Below are positions 54,101 to 64,000 of a DNA stretch of 64,000 nucleotides, piece by piece. The DNA is taken from assembly GCA_009746045.1 (NCBI GenBank), contig RPFO01000704.1, positions 1 through 64,000 on the forward strand. The letters are read 5' to 3'. Below the pieces are notes generated by a model. That model ran no database searches and had not been told where the DNA came from. It was given only the letters and a program-made list of their open reading frames with translations. This DNA comes from Mesostigma viride. Lineage: Eukaryota; Streptophyta; Mesostigmatophyceae; Mesostigmatales; Mesostigmataceae. A program made the position numbers and the translations under genes. Numbering within the stretch: position 1 is the stretch's first letter; every line of letters starts with the position of its first letter.

Positions 54101-57100
54101 TAGGTATTTATGCATGCCAGCACCCCCCTAGGTATTTATGCATGCCAGCACCCCCCCTAGGTATTTATGCATGCCAGCACCCCCCCTAGGTATTTATGCA
54201 TGCCAGCACCCCCCCTAGGTATTTATGCATGCCAGCACCCCCCCTAGGTATTTATGCATGCCAGCACCCCCCCTAGGTATTTATGCATGCCAGCACCCCC
54301 CCTAGGTATTTATGCATGCCAGCACCCCCCCTAGGTATTTATGCATGCCAGCACCCCCCCTAGGTATTTATGCATGCCAGCACCCCCCCTAGGTATTTAT
54401 GCATGCCAGCACCCCCCCTAGGTATTTATGCATGCCAGCACCCCCCCTAGGTATTTATGCATGCCAGCACCCCCCCTAGGTATTTATGCATGCCAGCACC
54501 CCCCCTAGGTATTTATGCATGCCAGCACCCCCCCTAGGTATTTATGCATGCCAGCACCCCCCCTAGGTATTTATGCATGCCAGCACCCCCCCTAGGTATT
54601 TATGCATGCCAGCACCCCCCCTAGGTATTTATGCATGCCAGCACCCCCCCTAGGTATTTATGCATGCCAGCACCCCCCCTAGGTATTTATGCATGCCAGC
54701 ACCCCCCCTAGGTATTTATGCATGCCAGCACCCCCCCTAGGTATTTATGCATGCCAGCACCCCCCTAGGTATTTATGCATGCCAGCACCCCCCCTAGGTA
54801 TTTATGCATGCCAGCACCCCCCCTAGGTATTTATGCATGCCAGCACCCCCCCTAGGTATTTATGCATGCCAGCACCCCCCCTAGGTATTTATGCATGCCA
54901 GCACCCCCCCTAGGTATTTATGCATGCCAGCACCCCCCCTAGGTATTTATGCATGCCAGCACCCCCCTAGGTATTTATGCATGCCAGCACCCCCCCTAGG
55001 TATTTATGCATGCCAGCACCCCCCCTAGGTATTTATGCATGCCAGCACCCCCCCTAGGTATTTATGCATGCCAGCACCCCCCCTAGGTATTTATGCATGC
55101 CAGCACCCCCCCTAGGTATTTATGCATGCCAGCACCCCCCCTAGGTATTTATGCATGCCAGCACCCCCCTAGGTATTTATGCATGCCAGCACCCCCCCTA
55201 GGTATTTATGCATGCCAGCACCCCCCCTAGGTATTTATGCATGCCAGCACCCCCCCTAGGTATTTATGCATGCCAGCACCCCCCCTAGGTATTTATGCAT
55301 GCCAGCACCCCCCCTAGGTATTTATGCATGCCAGCACCCCCCCTAGGTATTTATGCATGCCAGCACCCCCCCTAGGTATTTATGCATGCCAGCACCCCCC
55401 CTAGGTATTTATGCATGCCAGCACCCCCCCTAGGTATTTATGCATGCCAGCACCCCCCCTAGGTATTTATGCATGCCAGCACCCCCCCTAGGTATTTATG
55501 CATGCCAGCACCCCCCCTAGGTATTTATGCATGCCAGCACCCCCCCTAGGTATTTATGCATGCCAGCACCCCCCCTAGGTATTTATGCATGCCAGCACCC
55601 CCCCTAGGTATTTATGCATGCCAGCACCCCCCCTAGGTATTTATGCATGCCAGCACCCCCCCTAGGTATTTATGCATGCCAGCACCCCCCCTAGGTATTT
55701 ATGCATGCCAGCACCCCCCCTAGGTATTTATGCATGCCAGCACCCCCCCTAGGTATTTATGCATGCCAGCACCCCCCCTAGGTATTTATGCATGCCAGCA
55801 CCCCCCCTAGGTATTTATGCATGCCAGCACCCCCCCTAGGTATTTATGCATGCCAGCACCCCCCCTAGGTATTTATGCATGCCAGCACCCCCCCTAGGTA
55901 TTTATGCATGCCAGCACCCCCCCTAGGTATTTATGCATGCCAGCACCCCCCTAGGTATTTATGCATGCCAGCACCCCCCCTAGGTATTTATGCATGCCAG
56001 CACCCCCCTAGGTATTTATGCATGCCAGCACCCCCCCTAGGTATTTATGCATGCCAGCACCCCCCCTAGGTATTTATGCATGCCAGCACCCCCCCTAGGT
56101 ATTTATGCATGCCAGCACCCCCCCTAGGTATTTATGCATGCCAGCACCCCCCCTAGGTATTTATGCATGCCAGCACCCCCCCTAGGTATTTATGCATGCC
56201 AGCACCCCCCCTAGGTATTTATGCATGCCAGCACCCCCCTAGGTATTTATGCATGCCAGCACCCCCCCTAGGTATTTATGCATGCCAGCACCCCCCTAGG
56301 TATTTATGCATGCCAGCACCCCCCCTAGGTATTTATGCATGCCAGCACCCCCCCTAGGTATTTATGCATGCCAGCACCCCCCCTAGGTATTTATGCATGC
56401 CAGCACCCCCCCTAGGTATTTATGCATGCCAGCACCCCCCCTAGGTATTTATGCATGCCAGCACCCCCCCTAGGTATTTATGCATGCCAGCACCCCCCTA
56501 GGTATTTATGCATGCCAGCACCCCCCCTAGGTATTTATGCATGCCAGCACCCCCCTAGGTATTTATGCATGCCAGCACCCCCCCTAGGTATTTATGCATG
56601 CCAGCACCCCCCCTAGGTATTTATGCATGCCAGCACCCCCCCTAGGTATTTATGCATGCCAGCACCCCCCCTAGGTATTTATGCATGCCAGCACCCCCCC
56701 TAGGTATTTATGCATGCCAGCACCCCCCCTAGGTATTTATGCATGCCAGCACCCCCCCTAGGTATTTATGCATGCCAGCACCCCCCCTAGGTATTTATGC
56801 ATGCCAGCACCCCCCCTAGGTATTTATGCATGCCAGCACCCCCCCTAGGTATTTATGCATGCCAGCACCCCCCCTAGGTATTTATGCATGCCAGCACCCC
56901 CCCTAGGTATTTATGCATGCCAGCACCCCCCTAGGTATTTATGCATGCCAGCACCCCCCCTAGGTATTTATGCATGCCAGCACCCCCCCTAGGTATTTAT
57001 GCATGCCAGCACCCCCCCTAGGTATTTATGCATGCCAGCACCCCCCCTAGGTATTTATGCATGCCAGCACCCCCCCTAGGTATTTATGCATGCCAGCACC

Positions 57101-60100
57101 CCCCCTAGGTATTTATGCATGCCAGCACCCCCCCTAGGTATTTATGCATGCCAGCACCCCCCCTAGGTATTTATGCATGCCAGCACCCCCCTAGGTATTT
57201 ATGCATGCCAGCACCCCCCCTAGGTATTTATGCATGCCAGCACCCCCCCTAGGTATTTATGCATGCCAGCACCCCCCCTAGGTATTTATGCATGCCAGCA
57301 CCCCCCTAGGTATTTATGCATGCCAGCACCCCCCCTAGGTATTTATGCATGCCAGCACCCCCCCTAGGTATTTATGCATGCCAGCACCCCCCCTAGGTAT
57401 TTATGCATGCCAGCACCCCCCTAGGTATTTATGCATGCCAGCACCCCCCTAGGTATTTATGCATGCCAGCACCCCCCCTAGGTATTTATGCATGCCAGCA
57501 CCCCCCTAGGTATTTATGCATGCCAGCACCCCCCCTAGGTATTTATGCATGCCAGCACCCCCCCTAGGTATTTATGCATGCCAGCACCCCCCTAGGTATT
57601 TATGCATGCCAGCACCCCCCCTAGGTATTTATGCATGCCAGCACCCCCCTAGGTATTTATGCATGCCAGCACCCCCCCTAGGTATTTATGCATGCCAGCA
57701 CCCCCCTAGGTATTTATGCATGCCAGCACCCCCCCTAGGTATTTATGCATGCCAGCACCCCCCCTAGGTATTTATGCATGCCAGCACCCCCCTAGGTATT
57801 TATGCATGCCAGCACCCCCCTAGGTATTTATGCATGCCAGCACCCCCCCTAGGTATTTATGCATGCCAGCACCCCCCCTAGGTATTTATGCATGCCAGCA
57901 CCCCCCTAGGTATTTATGCATGCCAGCACCCCCCCTAGGTATTTATGCATGCCAGCACCCCCCCTAGGTATTTATGCATGCCAGCACCCCCCCTAGGTAT
58001 TTATGCATGCCAGCACCCCCCCTAGGTATTTATGCATGCCAGCACCCCCCTAGGTATTTATGCATGCCAGCACCCCCCCTAGGTATTTATGCATGCCAGC
58101 ACCCCCCCTAGGTATTTATGCATGCCAGCACCCCCCTAGGTATTTATGCATGCCAGCACCCCCCCTAGGTATTTATGCATGCCAGCACCCCCCCTAGGTA
58201 TTTATGCATGCCAGCACCCCCCCTAGGTATTTATGCATGCCAGCACCCCCCCTAGGTATTTATGCATGCCAGCACCCCCCTAGGTATTTATGCATGCCAG
58301 CACCCCCCCTAGGTATTTATGCATGCCAGCACCCCCCTAGGTATTTATGCATGCCAGCACCCCCCCTAGGTATTTATGCATGCCAGCACCCCCCCTAGGT
58401 ATTTATGCATGCCAGCACCCCCCCTAGGTATTTATGCATGCCAGCACCCCCCCTAGGTATTTATGCATGCCAGCACCCCCCCTAGGTATTTATGCATGCC
58501 AGCACCCCCCCTAGGTATTTATGCATGCCAGCACCCCCCCTAGGTATTTATGCATGCCAGCACCCCCCCTAGGTATTTATGCATGCCAGCACCCCCCCTA
58601 GGTATTTATGCATGCCAGCACCCCCCCTAGGTATTTATGCATGCCAGCACCCCCCCTAGGTATTTATGCATGCCAGCACCCCCCCTAGGTATTTATGCAT
58701 GCCAGCACCCCCCCTAGGTATTTATGCATGCCAGCACCCCCCCTAGGTATTTATGCATGCCAGCACCCCCCTAGGTATTTATGCATGCCAGCACCCCCCC
58801 TAGGTATTTATGCATGCCAGCACCCCCCCTAGGTATTTATGCATGCCAGCACCCCCCCTAGGTATTTATGCATGCCAGCACCCCCCCTAGGTATTTATGC
58901 ATGCCAGCACCCCCCTAGGTATTTATGCATGCCAGCACCCCCCCTAGGTATTTATGCATGCCAGCACCCCCCTAGGTATTTATGCATGCCAGCACCCCCC
59001 TAGGTATTTATGCATGCCAGCACCCCCCTAGGTATTTATGCATGCCAGCACCCCCCCTAGGTATTTATGCATGCCAGCACCCCCCCTAGGTATTTATGCA
59101 TGCCAGCACCCCCCTAGGTATTTATGCATGCCAGCACCCCCCCTAGGTATTTATGCATGCCAGCACCCCCCCTAGGTATTTATGCATGCCAGCACCCCCC
59201 CTAGGTATTTATGCATGCCAGCACCCCCCCTAGGTATTTATGCATGCCAGCACCCCCCCTAGGTATTTATGCATGCCAGCACCCCCCTAGGTATTTATGC
59301 ATGCCAGCACCCCCCCTAGGTATTTATGCATGCCAGCACCCCCCCTAGGTATTTATGCATGCCAGCACCCCCCCTAGGTATTTATGCATGCCAGCACCCC
59401 CCCTAGGTATTTATGCATGCCAGCACCCCCCCTAGGTATTTATGCATGCCAGCACCCCCCTAGGTATTTATGCATGCCAGCACCCCCCTAGGTATTTATG
59501 CATGCCAGCACCCCCCCTAGGTATTTATGCATGCCAGCACCCCCCCTAGGTATTTATGCATGCCAGCACCCCCCTAGGTATTTATGCATGCCAGCACCCC
59601 CCCTAGGTATTTATGCATGCCAGCACCCCCCCTAGGTATTTATGCATGCCAGCACCCCCCCTAGGTATTTATGCATGCCAGCACCCCCCCTAGGTATTTA
59701 TGCATGCCAGCACCCCCCCTAGGTATTTATGCATGCCAGCACCCCCCTAGGTATTTATGCATGCCAGCACCCCCCCTAGGTATTTATGCATGCCAGCACC
59801 CCCCTAGGTATTTATGCATGCCAGCACCCCCCCTAGGTATTTATGCATGCCAGCACCCCCCTAGGTATTTATGCATGCCAGCACCCCCCCTAGGTATTTA
59901 TGCATGCCAGCACCCCCCTAGGTATTTATGCATGCCAGCACCCCCCTAGGTATTTATGCATGCCAGCACCCCCCCTAGGTATTTATGCATGCCAGCACCC
60001 CCCCTAGGTATTTATGCATGCCAGCACCCCCCTAGGTATTTATGCATGCCAGCACCCCCCCTAGGTATTTATGCATGCCAGCACCCCCCCTAGGTATTTA

Positions 60101-63100
60101 TGCATGCCAGCACCCCCCTAGGTATTTATGCATGCCAGCACCCCCCTAGGTATTTATGCATGCCAGCACCCCCCCTAGGTATTTATGCATGCCAGCACCC
60201 CCCCTAGGTATTTATGCATGCCAGCACCCCCCTAGGTATTTATGCATGCCAGCACCCCCCTAGGTATTTATGCATGCCAGCACCCCCCCTAGGTATTTAT
60301 GCATGCCAGCACCCCCTAGGTATTTATGCATGCCAGCACCCCCCTAGGTATTTATGCATGCCAGCACCCCCCTAGGTATTTATGCATGCCAGCACCCCCC
60401 CTAGGTATTTATGCATGCCAGCACCCCCCTAGGTATTTATGCATGCCAGCACCCCCCCTAGGTATTTATGCATGCCAGCACCCCCCCTAGGTATTTATGC
60501 ATGCCAGCACCCCCCTAGGTATTTATGCATGCCAGCACCCCCCTAGGTATTTATGCATGCCAGCACCCCCCTAGGTATTTATGCATGCCAGCACCCCCCC
60601 TAGGTATTTATGCATGCCAGCACCCCCCTAGGTATTTATGCATGCCAGCACCCCCCCTAGGTATTTATGCATGCCAGCACCCCCCTAGGTATTTATGCAT
60701 GCCAGCACCCCCCTAGGTATTTATGCATGCCAGCACCCCCCTAGGTATTTATGCATGCCAGCACCCCCCCTAGGTATTTATGCATGCCAGCACCCCCCTA
60801 GGTATTTATGCATGCCAGCACCCCCCTAGGTATTTATGCATGCCAGCACCCCCCCTAGGTATTTATGCATGCCAGCACCCCCCCTAGGTATTTATGCATG
60901 CCAGCACCCCCCCTAGGTATTTATGCATGCCAGCACCCCCCCTAGGTATTTATGCATGCCAGCACCCCCCCTAGGTATTTATGCATGCCAGCACCCCCCC
61001 TAGGTATTTATGCATGCCAGCACCCCCCTAGGTATTTATGCATGCCAGCACCCCCCAGGTATTTATGCATGCCAGCACCCCCCCTAGGTATTTATGCATG
61101 CCAGCACCCCCCCTAGGTATTTATGCATGCCAGCACCCCCCTAGGTATTTATGCATGCCAGCACCCCCCAGGTATTTATGCATGCCAGCACCCCCCTAGG
61201 TATTTATGCATGCCAGCACCCCCCTAGGTATTTATGCATGCCAGCACCCCCCCTAGGTATTTATGCATGCCAGCACCCCCCTAGGTATTTATGCATGCCA
61301 GCACCCCCCCTAGGTATTTATGCATGCCAGCACCCCCCCTAGGTATTTATGCATGCCAGCACCCCCCCTAGGTATTTATGCATGCCAGCACCCCCCTAGG
61401 TATTTATGCATGCCAGCACCCCCCCAGGTATTTATGCATGCCAGCACCCCCCCTAGGTATTTATGCATGCCAGCACCCCCCCTAGGTATTTATGCATGCC
61501 AGCACCCCCCCTAGGTATTTATGCATGCCAGCACCCCCCTAGGTATTTATGCATGCCAGCACCCCCCCTAGGTATTTATGCATGCCAGCACCCCCCAGGT
61601 ATTTATGCATGCCAGCACCCCCCCTAGGTATTTATGCATGCCAGCACCCCCCTAGGTATTTATGCATGCCAGCACCCCCCTAGGTATTTATGCATGCCAG
61701 CACCCCCCCTAGGTATTTATGCATGCCAGCACCCCCTAGGTATTTATGCATGCCAGCACCCCCCCTAGGTATTTATGCATGCCAGCACCCCCCCTAGGTA
61801 TTTATGCATGCCAGCACCCCCCTAGGTATTTATGCATGCCAGCACCCCCCTAGGTATTTATGCATGCCAGCCCCCCCTAGGTATTTATGCATGCCAGCAC
61901 CCCCCTAGGTATTTATGCATGCCAGCACCCCCCCTAGGTATTTATGCATGCCAGCACCCCCCCTAGGTATTTATGCATGCCAGCACCCCCCTAGGTATTT
62001 ATGCATGCCAGCACCCCCCCTAGGTATTTATGCATGCCAGCACCCCCAGGTATTTATGCATGCCAGCACCCCCCTAGGTATTTATGCATGCCAGCACCCC
62101 CCCTAGGTATTTATGCATGCCAGCACCCCCCCTAGGTATTTATGCATGCCAGCACCCCCCCTAGGTATTTATGCATGCCAGCACCCCCCTAGGTATTTAT
62201 GCATGCCAGCACCCCCCCTAGGTATTTATGCATGCCAGCACCCCCCCTAGGTATTTATGCATGCCAGCACCCCCCCTAGGTATTTATGCATGCCAGCACC
62301 CCCCCTAGGTATTTATGCATGCCAGCACCCCCCCTAGGTATTTATGCATGCCAGCACCCCCTAGGTATTTATGCATGCCAGCACCCCCCTAGGTATTTAT
62401 GCATGCCAGCACCCCCCCTAGGTATTTATGCATGCCAGCACCCCCCTAGGTATTTATGCATGCCAGCACCCCCCTAGGTATTTATGCATGCCAGCACCCC
62501 CCCTAGGTATTTATGCATGCCAGCACCCCCCTAGGTATTTATGCATGCCAGCACCCCCCCTAGGTATTTATGCATGCCAGCACCCCCCTAGGTATTTATG
62601 CATGCCAGCACCCCCCCTAGGTATTTATGCATGCCAGCACCCCCCTAGGTATTTATGCATGCCAGCACCCCCCAGGTATTTATGCATGCCAGCACCCCCC
62701 CTAGGTATTTATGCATGCCAGCACCCCCCCTAGGTATTTATGCATGCCAGCACCCCCCCTAGGTATTTATGCATGCCAGCACCCCCTAGGTATTTATGCA
62801 TGCCAGCACCCCCCCCGTATTTATGCATGCCAGCACCCCCCCTAGGTATTTATGCATGCCAGCACCCCCCCTAGGTATTTTGCATGCCAGCACCCCCCTA
62901 GGTATTTATGCATGCCAGCACCCCCCCTAGGTATTTATGCATGCCAGCACCCCCTAGGTATTTATGCATGCCAGCACCCCCCCTAGGTATTTATGCATGC
63001 CAGCACCCCCTAGGTATTTATGCATGCCAGCACCCCCCCTAGGTATTTATGCATGCCAGCACCCCCCCTAGGTATTTATGCATGCCAGCACCCCCCCTAG

Positions 63101-64000
63101 GTATTTATGCATGCCAGCACCCCCTAGGTATTTATGCATGCCAGCACCCCCCCCTAGGTATTTATGCATGCCAGCACCCCCCTAGGTATTTATGCATGCC
63201 AGCACCCCCCGGTATTTATGCATGCCAGCACCCCCCTAGGTATTTATGCATGCCAGCACCCCCCCTAGGTATTTATGCATGCCAGCACCCCCCTAGGTAT
63301 TTATGCATGCCAGCACCCCCCCCGGTATTTATGCATGCCAGCACCCCCCCTAGGTATTTATGCATGCCAGCACCCCCCCTAGGTATTTATGCATGCCAGC
63401 ACCCCCCCTAGGTATTTATGCATGCCAGCACCCCCCTAGGTATTTATGCATGCCAGCACCCCCCTAGGTATTTATGCATGCCAGCACCCCCCCTAGGTAT
63501 TTATGCATGCCAGCACCCCCCCTAGGTATTTATGCATGCCAGCACCCCCCCTAGGTATTTATGCATGCCAGCACCCCCCCAGTATTTATGCATGCCAGCA
63601 CCCCCCTAGGTATTTATGCATGCCAGCACCCCCCCCTAGGTATTTATGCATGCCAGCACCCCCCCTAGGTATTTATGCATGCCAGCACCCCCCCTAGGTA
63701 TTTATGCATGCCAGCACCCCCCCTAGGTATTTATGCATGCCAGCACCCCCCTAGGTATTTATGCATGCCAGCACCCCCCCTAGGTATTTATGCATGCCAG
63801 CACCCCCCCTAGGTATTTATGCATGCCAGCACCCCCCCTAGGTATTTATGCATGCCAGCACCCCCCCTAGGTATTTATGCATGCCAGCACCCCCCCTAGG
63901 TATTTATGCATGCCAGCACCCCCCCTAGGTATTTATGCATGCCAGCACCCCCCTAGGTATTTATGCATGCCAGCACCCCCCTAGGTATTTATGCATGCCA
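45197..64000 (+). repeat. 27-29-bp satellite, main segment, continues past window end
   Basis: About 650 monomers by length. In the middle (about 48-58 kb) the 22 non-C bases are invariant by eye and only the C-run length changes (six or seven). Towards 61-64 kb there are more variants: C runs of five or eight, CTAGG reduced to CAGG, CGG or CAG, and a lost A in TATTTTGCATG near 62,878. A 29-bp plus a 28-bp monomer make 57 bp, so alternating pairs keep a 19-residue open frame; these frames are not genes. Each monomer holds CCTAGG, ATGCAT and GCATGC. Confidence 0.95.

Noticed and set aside
42972-64000. Repeated open frames with a 19-residue period (LGIYACQHPP-RYLCMPAPP)
   Set aside because: They arise when 28- and 29-bp monomers alternate and break wherever the C run changes length. 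They are satellite artefacts.
43000-64000. CRISPR-like regular repeats
   Set aside because: Monomers are contiguous with no unique spacers between them, and the setting is eukaryotic.

Overview
This window is eukaryotic, repeat-dominated DNA with very little coding content. Several weak signs point to the green lineage: a remnant of a plastid-type trnS-GGA, fragments resembling the plant telomere repeat TTTAGGG, spliceosomal introns, and a Ty1/copia element with an initiator-Met primer site. The species cannot be fixed from sequence alone.

Layout. 1-300: the 3' part of a PHD-finger coding region. 300-3,100: intergenic DNA with small tandem duplications, several copies of a short dispersed palindrome (core CCAACGGCCGTTGG), a run of CCCTACA repeats and a truncated tRNA-Ser-like sequence. 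3,200-31,055: a GT-rich microsatellite leading into a minisatellite of about 21.7 kb with a 40-bp monomer. It has 5.4-kb, 1.0-kb and 1.8-kb higher-order duplications and is split at 17,841-23,793 by one copia LTR retrotransposon that looks whole and very young. 31,165-32,955: AC-rich degenerate repeats, then a G-rich telomere-like stretch. 33,322-39,283: a minus-strand multi-exon gene for a transposase-like (RNase H-fold) protein. It is interrupted twice by arrays of perfect palindromes of about 205 bp, alternating with a 133-134-bp spacer that carries a tRNA-like 3' half. 39,354-39,909: a 62-bp tandem array built on the CCAACGGCCGTTGG palindrome. 41,338-42,964: tandem ~300-bp units, each holding one to ten copies of a short monomer. 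42,972-64,000: a satellite of 27-29-bp monomers derived from that short monomer, interrupted once by 680 bp of unique DNA and running off the window end.

The only convincing protein-coding content is the PHD fragment, the copia polyprotein and the transposase-like gene. All other long open frames are by-products of tandem repeats.

The most notable structures are as follows. (a) The palindrome arrays are bounded by clean 5-bp target duplications (CCTCT and GGGCG) inside a frame that would otherwise be continuous, so they are mobile insertions; they may also act as introns. (b) A dispersed module of form TTTC-N5/6-CCAACGGCCGTTGG-N6-GAAA recurs in introns and intergenic DNA. (c) A graded series of ~300-bp units shows how the 21-kb satellite arose by amplification of one internal segment.
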